Translations under genes and position numbers: made by a program
Part shown: one piece after another, positions 22,948-33,700 of the stretch
How the letters are laid out: each line of letters starts with the position of its first letter
Position numbering within the stretch: position 1 is the first letter of the stretch
The notes under the pieces: model-generated
Databases searched by the model: none
What the model saw: only the letters and a program-made list of their open reading frames with translations
What the model was told of the DNA's origin: nothing
Assembly: GCF_033568475.1 (NCBI RefSeq)
Contig: NC_133122.1
Coordinates: 182,609,449-182,673,448 of the forward strand
DNA: 64,000 bases
Direction of reading: 5' to 3'
Origin: Henckelia pumila
Lineage: Eukaryota; Streptophyta; Magnoliopsida; Lamiales; Gesneriaceae

Positions 22948-24301
22948 AGTTTTTTGGCGCCGTTTCCGGGGATTGATTCAATTTATTGTGCACTAATACT
23001 GTTACCAAGTGATCTTGATTTTGATTTAGAATTATTATTTTTATTGTTTATTTATTATTATCATTATTTTTGGATTAATTTATTTTGTTTTATCTATGTC
23101 TGCAGTTTATTCACAGATCTTAAAATTTTGAAAATGCAGACATAGTCGAGTTGAGGACTATAAACTAAGCGCTGCTTGGGAGGCAACCCAAGAGTTTTTA
23201 GTATTATTTATTTATTTTGTTTATTTGATTTTTATGTATTTACTTCTTAAATTTTTGTCCCTTGCATTTTTTTTGTAGGATGTGTGAAGATGAAGTTTGT
23301 TGGTGTTACCCCTACTATACCCCAATGCGCTGCAAATGACGAAGAAAAATATGACAACTACTGATGGTTGTTGTCACAGGTATGTGCATTCCTATGCTAT
23401 TTAATTTGTTTTTTTTTTTACATTGAGAACAATGCACATTTTAAGTTTGGGGCGAGTTTAAAAATTTTTGAAAATTTTGAAAATTTTTCATGAGTTAGTT
23501 TGAGTTGAATACATGATGGGTACTTATGTTGGCCTATGATGACAATAATTTTTTGTGCTAAAAGGTCAATGTTAGATATATTTAATCTAGAGTTCTCGCC
23601 CATATGCACTATGCCTTGATTGTCTAGATCCTAGTGATTAGAAAAACTTTGTGATATTGTGAGTTAATTGGATGATTTGGTTCTTAACTTTGGTGATTTG
23701 TATTCAAAACCGAGGTAGACTTCTACGATCTTAGAAATGATTTAGACAATTTTTTTAAAAAAAATGAATAACTAAAAAGTTTCCAAAGCAACATAAATTT
23801 TTTTTTTTACAACTCCATCCGGGCATGGAAAGGGATTGAAATACTAATCACCAATCCATGGCTAAGTATGCAAAAAAATTGGGTTGATGCTCTATCCGGG
23901 CTATAGAAGAGGGGATGGAAATTCGAATCCTATCTTTAGTTATAGCTAAGTGCGGGTAATTATTGGGTCTAAATAAAATAAAACTGGGTGCAAAATATAT
24001 ATGAAAAAGCTTTGATATACCTTTAAAAGTCCTTTTGATCTTAGTGAGTAGAAGTTAAACTTAGTAGAGAGTGTTTTGAAACTAGAGAGAGGAATTGATG
24101 AATCTATGAAACAAAATTGTTGCATTAGTGTATCGAAAGCGAGGAGGATAGACAAGATTGATAAATCACAAACACACGAGAACTCTTGAGAAAATTAGCA
24201 GACATGTGTATTGAATCTTGAAATGTCAAAATTCGAAGGCCGATTATATTGCTCATTATTGTTTTGCTCGGGACCAGCAAAAGTCTAAGTTTGGGGAAAT
24301 T
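22948..24301 (+). other. Non-coding internal region of the non-autonomous element
   Basis: 1354 bp. The primer site TGGCGCCGTTTCCGGGGA (22955-22972) matches tRNA-Asp with one mismatch (T for G at position 11). At 23095-23144 lies a 10-bp perfect stem TATGTCTGCA / TGCAGACATA with a 30-nt loop, and at 23175-23192 the CTTGGG-AGGCAA-CCCAAG hairpin. The G-run block AAGTTTGGGG is at about 23437, and the polypurine tract directly precedes 24302. Longest frames are under 100 codons and without family resemblance. Confidence 0.85.
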
Positions 24302-26375
24302 TGATAAGTGCAACTTATGCACTTAATTTATATATGATTTTACTTGGCTTTTGTCATGTATCGAGTGGATTTTATGCTTATTTGTTGTTTTTGTGAGACG
24401 CAAGGATTAGAAAAAAAGTAGCGAGAAGAATGGGAACAACAACTTCAGAAAATTACTGGGAATTTTTTAGACATCAAATTCGATCTCCACCATTCATAAT
24501 AAAGTTTAGGATGTTTTAAAGCTGCTGTAAAAATTTTAGCTCAATCCGACAGTTAGATTGTGAGATATGAATTTTTGAAAATTGTCGCACGCTGCAGAAT
24601 TTCACACCCAAGAGCCATGAGCGGGCGCGCCGTCGCGAAGTCAGATTTTGTGATTTTTTTTAAGGAAACTTTGAGTTTTCTTTGGGCTTTTTTTGGACGA
24701 TTTTAGGGGCATATAAAAGGATATATTTAGGCACAATTAGAGGGTGGAGCCGCACAAGAGATGCCGCAAAAATCAGCCGCACACTTTGGAGAGAATTGAG
24801 AGGAGAAAAAGCGACACCCAAACAACAGAACCACACAACTACGCATTCAAGTAGGTTTGAGACACAGATTTGAGACGTGAGAGCAAACGACAAGGGATAA
24901 TCGAATCAAAGACAGAGGAAATTCATCTAGGATAGAAAATCATCTCTAATCTGTTATTTTTATTATCTGCCTTGATTTATGATGAGATTTTTGGATATGT
25001 ATATGTGTTTGGTTATTTCATTATAAACTTATTAGTTGTTTCTAGAGATTGACAGATATTGATTGGAGTTTCAAGTTTTGACTATTATTTTGCCTACTAT
25101 TATTTATTCTTAACAATTTATTTGTGTATTTCTGTTTTGATTTTCTTGCAATTACTTGATCAATAAATGAATTGTTATATTTATTTGAAATCTGATACTC
25201 GGGAGAGGAGATTTTGAATAGGATCATAGGAAAACACAACCTAAAATTTTTGTAGAGTTCGGGAGGCTTACAAGTTTCTTTGAGGTCATTGAAAGAGAAC
25301 CATAGAACTTGATTAAATTATTTTGTTGTTTGATTTCTGATAGGCATATCAAAATTAGCATTAGAATAATAACATTTACTCGGCACTCGGGAGAGACAGT
25401 AAATAACAATTAAGGGTTCTTGGCCTATAAATTGGAATAGATGATACAATCAGTTGATATGATTTGCATGAATGAGAATCGAGTGATATCTTGTATCTAG
25501 AACCCGTCTCAGATCGTGTACTCAAAGTCATCCTTCAAATTCTAGATTTTTTATTTTATTTTATTTTATTTTAGTTTATTAAATTTTAAAATTTGATTTT
25601 CTGAACAAAGTTGAGATTATTTTAATTACAGTATTTAGTGTGAATATAAATTTTCAATCCTCGTGGGAACGATACTCTACTTACACTTAGGGATGGCAAT
25701 GGGTCGGGTCTAAACCCGGCCCCGCATCGAACCCGGCCCGGCGGGGCGGGTCTAAACCTGGCCAAACAGGTCCATATGCGGGTCCGGGGCGGGTCCTGGG
25801 TTTGGCCGGACCCGCCCCGCCAAAAATATATATTAATATATAAATATAAAATATATATGTATATATATATATATATATTAATAATATATAATTATATTTT
25901 TATATTTAATAATCAATACTTTATTCATAATTTGAGTTTATAATATTTTTGGGTTGAAATAATTTTAATATATCATGATTATTTTTAATATAAAAATATT
26001 TTATTATAAAAATTTTTTAGTTTTTAATTATTAATTAAATAAAAAATAATACATTTTAACTTGTGAGAATATTTTTTGTCCTAAATATTGTTAATATAAA
26101 TTTGAAAAATAAATTTATTGATTTTTTATTAATTTTTTAACTTATTTAAATTTTTTATTTAATAAAATTTAAATTATATAAAATTTAGCGGGTCCAACGG
26201 GTCTAACCCGAATTGGACCCACTGGTTTCACGGTGCGGGGCGGGACGGGTCCAAGGGGAGGCAGGGCGGGTCTCGGGTTTGCCCAAACCCGCCCCGAACC
26301 CGCCCCGCTGTCATTCCTACTCACACTTTATTAAAACTTGACACCGTGCACTTGCGGGCACAAAATTACGCAACA
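24302..26375 (+). repeat. 3' LTR of the non-autonomous element, carrying a hAT MITE
   Basis: Aligned with the 5' LTR it is shorter by a few deletions (for example near 24440 and around the CG-rich module at about 24620) and longer by the 640 bp of the MITE plus its target duplication. Without those it is about 1434 bp. It ends ACGCAACA before the CTGAC target duplicate. Confidence 0.9.
25688..26319. mobile_element. hAT-type MITE
   Basis: 632 bp, starting TAGGGATGGCAAT and ending ATTCCTA (complement TAGGAATGACAGC), so the inverted ends are imperfect. It is flanked by the 8-bp duplication CTTACACT (25680-25687) / CTCACACT (26320-26327), one mismatch. The subterminal parts consist of GGGTCGGGTC / CGGGGCGGGTC-type words; the middle is AT-rich with a (TA)n run near 25850-25880. 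No ORF. The empty site is visible in the sister LTR (around 22890). Confidence 0.9.
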
Positions 26376-26380
26376 CTGAC

Positions 26381-26500
26381 CGGGACTCCATGTAATTTCA
26401 CAATGTTGTCCATTTGAGGATAGATTGTTCTCTTGGTTTAGATCAACCGTTGATTGACAGTTTTGGAAAGTACCTTGTGGTTACATTCTCGGTATAGACC
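26381..26500 (-). pseudogene. Other half of the split chromovirus integrase
   Basis: Minus-strand translation gives QMDNIVKLHGVPV, which continues across the inserted element to the integrase at 21473. To the right, the similarity fades at about 26500, where the tail of a plus-strand chromovirus begins. Only about 40 codons are recognisable. Confidence 0.75.
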
Positions 26501-28076
26501 CAGACCTGACTTTGAGGACTAAATCTCTTAATGTGGGATAATGTAGTGACTCGATTCTCATTTTAAGTAATTAATTAAATTATCTAAGCATGTTTAAAGG
26601 TTAAAACATAATTAAGGGATCCTCATATGGGTTTAAGGAGTTGAAAATTGGATTTAGGATGCCTGAAAATGGTCCAGAAGGTTTTTAGTGCTCGGGCAAT
26701 TTGGAAGGTCCGAACTTGAGCCATGCAAAGATCGGTGGTTCCGAACCCTTCGGAACTAGCGATGCATTTTGGATGCAGAGGGTGACTCACCATCGGAAGT
26801 TCCGAACTCCCTCCGACAACCAGATATGATCTTCTGATTTGGATTTGATTGATGATTGGACAGGATGAGTTCAAAAGCTCTGTACCCCTATTTCGGAAGG
26901 TCCGGACTTTTTCGGCTCACATGTGTACAGTGGATTGAGATCGGAAGCCATGAACGTCCGATCGAAAGATCCGAAGAGCGTTCGGAAGGTCCGAACTTGA
27001 GATCGATGGCTTCGATCGTGGTCTATATATAGAGGCCGAGAACCTCATTTTCCTTGCTCATTTATGGATTTTCCCTCTCGTTTCTAGTTGCTTCTTTAGG
27101 TTTTCTAAGTATCGATTTGCAGGCCAATCGATAGAGAGGTGTTACCAGGATCGTAGCGGAGTTGTGCCCAAGGTTTAGGTCTATCGCCATCTGCAGGTTG
27201 ACAATGGACGTAGGTATAATTCTAGACTCTAAATAAGCTATTAGGAGTAACTAGTAGTCTAGTTAAGGATTTTAGTAAACAGTTAGTGCTATGATATTAT
27301 CTTGACTTGTAAGCTTGGACTATAGGCAGTTGTACAGCTAGGCCAGTAGTTGAGGTACTGATTTACTATCCGACATATCTTGGTTGAGTATGCATATTCT
27401 ATGATTGCATTATTATATGACATGTTTTATGTACATATGTTATGAAATTATTATTATTCTTCATGTATTATCACGTTGAGCCTATACCTTGTTATAGTCT
27501 ATAGTGGGATCGCTCAGTCCTGTATCTTCCGAGTGGATAGTGGGATCCAGGTTATGGATAAGGTCGCTGACATCCACGGATTCTTGATGGTATGGGATCC
27601 ACCTCTTGATGTGATGACACAACGTACTACATACAATGACGCCTCCAGACTGAGCAGTGTTTTACCGTGATAGATTTTCGGTACCCGTACATTTGTATTA
27701 GCATTTATAAAATGTGTATACTCATACTTCTGTACTGAACGTTGTTATAGCTCACGTTCGTATATTTCTTTGTGCACTCCATTTGACGGGACAGTTGCAG
27801 GTTGACACGGTTTTTGGATCAGTTGTAGCTGACGAGCAGGATTTTCGGTCACAGTGGATACCAACGGATTTAGTTAGTTTTGATCTTCTTGTGTAATGAA
27901 GTTTCGATTGGGTTGTATATTATTTTGGATTTTCAGTTATTTATCGGTTGTATTTTGTCGGGTTAGTATTTGATTTAAGTTTTCGCAGCAGTTTTTTGAT
28001 TTTGATTTACTGTTATTTAAATTTTAATTGCATTTTTAAGTCTCTGTTAATAGGTGATTCTTGAGCTGACACTATA
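26501..28076 (+). repeat. Polypurine tract and 3' LTR of a truncated plus-strand chromovirus
   Basis: 26501-26541 matches the phrase before the LTR at 44321 (TTTGAGGACTAAAT... versus TTTCGCGGACGAAAT...), ending in a degenerate G-rich tract. The LTR starts at 26542 (TGTAGTGACTCG) and ends in a degenerate GACACTATA near 28076. A TATA-like TATATATA is at 27024-27031. Upstream of it six degenerate copies of a palindromic word of the type TTCGGAAGGTCCGAAC occur (26699, 26730, 26791, 26891, 26960, 26980). No coding part of this element is left. Confidence 0.82.
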
Positions 28077-28365
28077 TTTTGTTTCCATCTTTTGAAGTCG
28101 GTATCTCTAAACTTCTTGGTTTCTCTCCATGTGACACTTGAACGGTTTCTGGAACGACAACAGTAGATGAAGATGCCATCACAAAATCCGATGATATTTG
28201 AGATTCTTTTTGAACCTTTAGAAAATGATGAACGAAAATTGTATGTGCACCAATATGCAATGGACCAAAACCAGATTGTACAACATTTTCAATTCTAACA
28301 TGAGATCCATTTATAGACTCTGAAAAACGTTGAATGAAAAAATGCATAATATCAAAATGAGACAC
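28077..28365 (-). pseudogene. Fragment of a Ty1/copia gag N-terminus
   Basis: On the minus strand, STVVVPETVQVSHGEKP is a familiar start of a plant copia-type gag (the usual continuation is a lysine/tryptophan-rich block); a frameshift follows directly and the fragment ends at the chromovirus LTR. The residues before the Met near 28180 are likely untranslated leader. Neither LTRs nor pol of this element are seen in the window. Confidence 0.6.
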
Positions 28366-30661
28366 ATATTTTTACCAAAAGATATCATACTTAACAAGCT
28401 CTTTTCATACGACAATTCAACCTCATGAAACAATTTAATGACTTAAATTCAAATTTGAATTTATATTCACAATTGTCACGAAGAAGCACTATACTATGCT
28501 TCTTCGTTTGAGGTGTCACTTGTCTCATTTCCTTTCCATTTAGTTTTTTTTCCATTTATATGTTTATATATATAATATATAATATAACATTATATATTAT
28601 ATAAAATATAAATTTTTTCCAATTCAATTTTTTGCAGTCGAGAGAAGTCGACCTAATGTTTACAAACACTTGACTAATTTTTAATTCACCCTAATTGGTA
28701 TGGGAGAAAATTTTTTATCACATATATTTTATCGATTCTAAATAAATATACAACTCAATTTTCTAACAATAAATAAACTTCCTACACGATCATTTATTTA
28801 TAAATCAAGGTGAATTCACCACCAGCGCATGAAAAATGAAATAAAATTTTGTTGAAATTTGGAATGCAATGACACAACATACTTGGAAACTACGTACTAA
28901 AAAAGCTAGAATGCTCGAACTAGAACTATTGAATGTTTGACAAAGTGTGAGAAAGTTTTGAGTGATGAGTTGTTTCTCTCTGTTTTTGCTAATTACTCTT
29001 TTTTTTTCCCTTAACTCCGATCCCCGAGAAGTTTCTCCCACTCTCTGTTTCTAATTCGCATTATCATCAATTCTAAGCCTCTTTTTGGGACATACATTAG
29101 CATATATTCAACTCAATATGCCTCGTGGCCAACCAATTTAGTTTAAAATGATTGATGAATTTTTGATTAATCTATTTTATTATATTTGGACTCGAATAAT
29201 TTTAGTCCCTATATAGATGACAAGTATTATTTATTATATGTAATAACAGTGAATGTAACGAAGATATAGATTGCATAAGCCCTCGGTTAGATTTGCAAAA
29301 TCTAACAGAGGAATTTATTTAAATTCGACACGTTTAGGTGGCACGTGTTCCTCCAAGGGCAAAAGGGTAATTCGACGTATAACCCGACGCGTACCAGTAT
29401 AAAATCGACATCGTAAAATCCTCTATCAATTGCGAGTTCGATACTTTCCAAAGGGCTCGCCGTGTTTTTAGCGTTTGAAAATCCCGCCACCCTTTTCCTT
29501 TTTCCCTTCGAAAAGCTTGACCAATCTCTACACAATCAACCATCTTCTTTATGGGGGGACGTTGCTTTATTTAAACATTAATCATTCATACTCTATATAT
29601 TTTACATTATCTCAGATCTCTTCCAGTAAAAGTATTGATTTCTGTGCTTCCCTCGTTGGATTCTGCATTTGTGTGTTCGTGGTTCATCCTTTTTACCACC
29701 TTTCGGTCTAAAGTTTTGTTCTTTTTTAATTTATCCTCCTTGATTTGGCTGGGTTTCCATCTGGGTCTCATCTCGAGGTTTTACATCTGTCTTTGTTCTT
29801 TGTGTAGATGATCTGTGATTGGTAGTTTGTTTGTTTTTTGGTTTTGATGATATGGGTTTTATTTGGTTTGACCCTTGATCATATTTGCTCATGCTTTGTG
29901 TTTGATCCCTGAGGTGGGCTGAGTGTCGCAATGCAGGCCTAGTTTTCGTTTTTATTTTGGGGTTTATGGTTGGAAGTGGTTTGGGACAATTTCTTTTTCC
30001 AACGCTTGTCGTGATCACTGCAATTTAAACACGTTTATTTGATCTTCTGGCCCGTTTAGTTAAATGCTAAGAATACATTGTTATTTTCAAAATTTTCTTA
30101 TGGACTTGTATGCATGAAATTTTAGAACTAAGCCTCAAGTATGTTCCGGTGAAATTCATTCTTGTAACTCGAGATCAGTTCCGTCATCGATAAATGTCAG
30201 CTTTTGCTTTTATGGGCGGGTTAATGAACGGTTCTTTATGTTTCAAAGGATAATTCTTTGGTAATGAATAAAAAATATGTTGTTTTATGCGCACCTCCTC
30301 TGAATATTTATATTGTGGACAATTAGCCCGTTAAAATATATTGTCACGCTTAAGAAAATGTTTAACTCTAAATCCTATCTTTGAGAATTGCAAGCCAACT
30401 TCTGGTCAAGGTCCTGCTTCATCTCAGAATCATTTCTTCTGGTTTGGATATCGATTACAGAGTAAAGAAGCTTGAGTATTCTTTGGATTGCTATCATATC
30501 CTTGTGTGCAATGTTTGTGCTTCTTAAAAAATTTATCAGAAATAATTGCTGCAAACCATTATATGTCGGCAAACATATAATCACATGTTTGATGAATTGA
30601 GTTGTTTTTCAACTTGCAGATACTGACAATGTTATTGTTACTACATAATGCTTTCTTTTTT
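28366..30661 (+). promoter_or_regulatory. Upstream region, probable promoter and 5' UTR intron of the diacylglycerol kinase gene
   Basis: AT-rich intergenic DNA with no retroelement homology that I see after 28400. A G-box, CACGTG, lies at 29342-29347 in the context GGCACGTGTTC, an ABRE-like core. A TATA-like TATATAT is at 29594-29600. The pyrimidine-rich stretch after it (TCTCAGATCTCTTCC) looks like the start of a 5' UTR. A leader intron probably ends at 30670 (CTCCTGCAG) or 30679 (TACTTGCAG); I cannot place its donor. A perfect 11-bp hairpin, ACGAAGAAGCA / TGCTTCTTCGT, is at 28478-28507. Confidence 0.5.
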
Positions 30662-30761
30662 CTCCTGCAGTACTTGCAGGTTCTTTCCACAGAATTTTAC
30701 TTTTCATCGAGCTTTGAAATCCCTAGCATGCGAGTTTGGTGATGAAGTTTTTTCATTCAAA

Positions 30762-33700
30762 ATGAATGACTTCAGTATTCCTCTTTTAAGGTGGTTGACC
30801 TGTTCGAGCCTGGATGCTGGCTATATTTTTGGATGGCTAATTACTGGTTCCTTTGGAATTTTTGCTCTTATATATGCATTCCTGAAATGGGAGAGAAAGA
30901 CGTCTCTCAACTGGCTTAAAGCTGCTGCCAAGGCAAAGAAGCAAGCATGGAAAAAACTTAAAATACCCTTATCACATCATACATGGATGGAAGATTTTGC
31001 TTGTGGCGGAGAACCGTCAACGTGCTGTGTTTGCTTAAATTCTCTTGTGTCCCCACAGTCATTAGGAACAAAAGCAGCGCCATGTTCTCCAATACATCGA
31101 TGTTCTGTTTGTGGCGTTGCAGTTCATTTTTGCTGTTCTCAGTTTGCAGCAAAAGATTGTAAATGTGTAGCCCAATTTGGTAGCAACGAATTACAACATC
31201 ATTGGTCGGAAAGATGGATTAATCTGGATGATAATCCTGAGATGTATGCCGTTTGTTCTTATTGTGACGAACCTTGTGGCATCCCTTTTATTAATGCATC
31301 TCCAGCATGGCATTGCTTATGGTGTCAGCGTTTCATACATGTTCAGTGTCAAGTTAAGATGTCTGAAGAGTCTAATGATGTGTGTGATCTAGGTGCTCTG
31401 AGAAGATTGATTCTTTCTCCCCTTTGCGTGAAAGATGCTGAAAGTGAGATGTTAAGTTCTGTTACAGATGAAATAATAGCTTCTTCAGTTCGTGGGCATA
31501 TTAGAAGAAAGAGACATCGCAACAAACAAGGAAATAATCGCTGTAGCAATGGCAAGGTACCCGAAAGTTCTGCCGCTAAGAGGGCACTCCAATATGTTCT
31601 CAATGGTCTTCTTGATTTCAATATTTCTAGTAGTGAAAAAGGCAATGATCATTGCTTGAAGGGTAACAAACTACTCGGCAAGAAAGGTACCCCCAATGGG
31701 TTGGCCAATAAGAAAAATGAGATTTCTCTTTGCGGCAAATCTAAGAAGTGTACTCTTGTGGACTTGCCCTCAGATGCTAGACCTCTTTTAGTCTTTGTTA
31801 ATGCCAAGAGTGGTGCCCAAAATGGGCCAATCCTGCGGAGAAGATTGAACATGCTATTGAACCCTGCACAGGTAAAAGCTCGATTATTTATTTTAATAGG
31901 TTAATTTTTCATGCTTTCTGTATCTTCACTCATTGGTGTAGAAATGGTATGTATCAGAGTTAAGATCCACTTTTCTTCATCCCCGTGAAAATTAAATGAT
32001 GTTCGTCACACATTCATATAAATGCAGTGTTTTTTTTGGTCATCAGAGTATGATGTCCAGCACACATTCATAAAAATGCAGGATTTTTTTTGTCATCAGA
32101 GTATGCATGTCTCTACGAGAACATACCCTATGAGTCTATGACCTAAGTTATCTTCAAGTATTAACTATTAAACAATTCATTGTTATAAAATAGCTTACAA
32201 GTTTGCATAATATTCTTTGAAAGGATTCCTATCACTGCTTTAGCGCATAATGACCATGTAGAGGCAAATGCAACATCATTTAATTTTATATTGAAAATTT
32301 TTATATTCTGTTGAGTGTGATTCACATCGAATTAAAGGAACGAACAATGTTGTAACTCGCACTCCGCTTGCATTTTTGTGTGCAACATATTAAATTAGAG
32401 ACTTGGGATTTCACAAACTATTTCATTTTCAGCCGTGAGTTTAAGCTCCACAGCAAGTATTTTAGTTTCAAACAATGATAGCCATTGTCGGTAAGACAGG
32501 AAACTCTGTGTATGTTATCAAATATCAATTAATCTTCCTTTTAATTGATTAGTTTGGAGAAGTTTGGTTTTATAGTTCTTTAGGTAAAAAGAAAGGAGCA
32601 ACATCATTGGAGGTGGGTCTAATATAATTGTGCAAGCTATTACTGTTGGGGAGGCAGCATTTTACGCTGTTTGACATTTTCTGTGTTAAGTTTTAGATTC
32701 TTTCTTAGTCTTTCTTATAGTTCCTACTCTAGTTCCAATTTCCTTTTCTTGTTTTTCATAAGAGTGGATTTTGCACTGGTGTCTTTCGCTTATAACCTTG
32801 TGGAATCTTCAAATCCCATTTTTCTGTGATACTCACAACCTCTTCTTTTGTGCATGTTTCATGCAAAGCCCTTTGTTATGTATACGACTTCTTGGCTTAT
32901 GCTTGGTGATTGCCTTTCGCAGGTAGTTGAACTTAGCTCGTCTGAAGCTCTTGAGGCTGGTTTGGAACTATTTAGAACTGTGCAAAACTTTAGAGTTTTG
33001 ATCTGTGGTGGAGATGGAACGGTTGCTTGGGTTCTTAATGAAATCGAGAGGTACAATTTTAAGTCACCTCCACCTGTTGCTGTTCTTCCTTTAGGAACTG
33101 GAAATGATTTGTCAAGAGTCCTGCAATGGGGTGGAGGTTTTTCAGTCATAGAAGGGCAAGGTGGCTTGAGCAATTTTCTGCATGATATTGATCATGGAGC
33201 AGTGACAATGCTTGACCGGTGGAAAGTCAACACAACGGAAGACAAAATTGGTGGAGAATCTTGTGAAGTAAAATCAAAGTTCATGATGAACTACTTAGGT
33301 AATTTGCATATTTTATCCACTGTTTTTTTGAGTTCCTGTATATGAACAAGGATAATAGTCAAACAAGTGTCTTCAGAACCACACAAAACAGATTGGTTAA
33401 GTTCTCCATTAGCTAAGTGTTTTTTGCACATCTCTTGCGTTGGAAATTTCATTGTTTCTATCGATCATATAGGTATTGGGTGTGATGCTAAGGTTGCATA
33501 TGAATTTCACATGAACAGGGAAGAAAATCCAGAAAAGTTCCATAGTCAGGTACAAAGCTCTTTCACCCAATCTGGATGACTTTAAGCATACCACTTGGGC
33601 TGGAATATGGCTAACATGAATCTTGAAACAGTTTGTAAATAAATTAAGGTATGCAAGAGAAGGTGCGAGGGATATGATGGACAGAGCTTGTGCTGACTTG

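Larger units (their letters stand above)
21474..26375 (+). mobile_element. Complete non-autonomous LTR retrotransposon related to Athila
   Basis: LTRs 21474-22947 and 24302-26375 (the second enlarged by a MITE) enclose a 1354-bp internal region without coding capacity. Target duplication CTGAC at 21469-21473 and 26376-26380. LTR ends are TGATAAGTGC ... CAACA. There is a tRNA-Asp-like primer site at 22955 and a polypurine tract at 24286-24301. It shares with the coding Athila-like element the CTTGGG-AGGCAA-CCCAAG hairpin and the 'ACATTGAGAACAATG' plus AAGTTTGGGG block. It probably depends on proteins of an Athila-type partner (inference). The LTRs differ at scattered sites, so it is not recent. 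Confidence 0.93.

Noticed and set aside
29302-30018. Minus-strand frames in the kinase promoter and leader
   Set aside because: Overlapping, low-complexity, and antisense to a probable 5' UTR and intron.
30648-30761. Earlier in-frame ATG for the diacylglycerol kinase
   Set aside because: It lies before acceptor-like sites at 30670 and 30679, so it is probably intronic; starting at 30762 puts the membrane segment near the N-terminus as in relatives.
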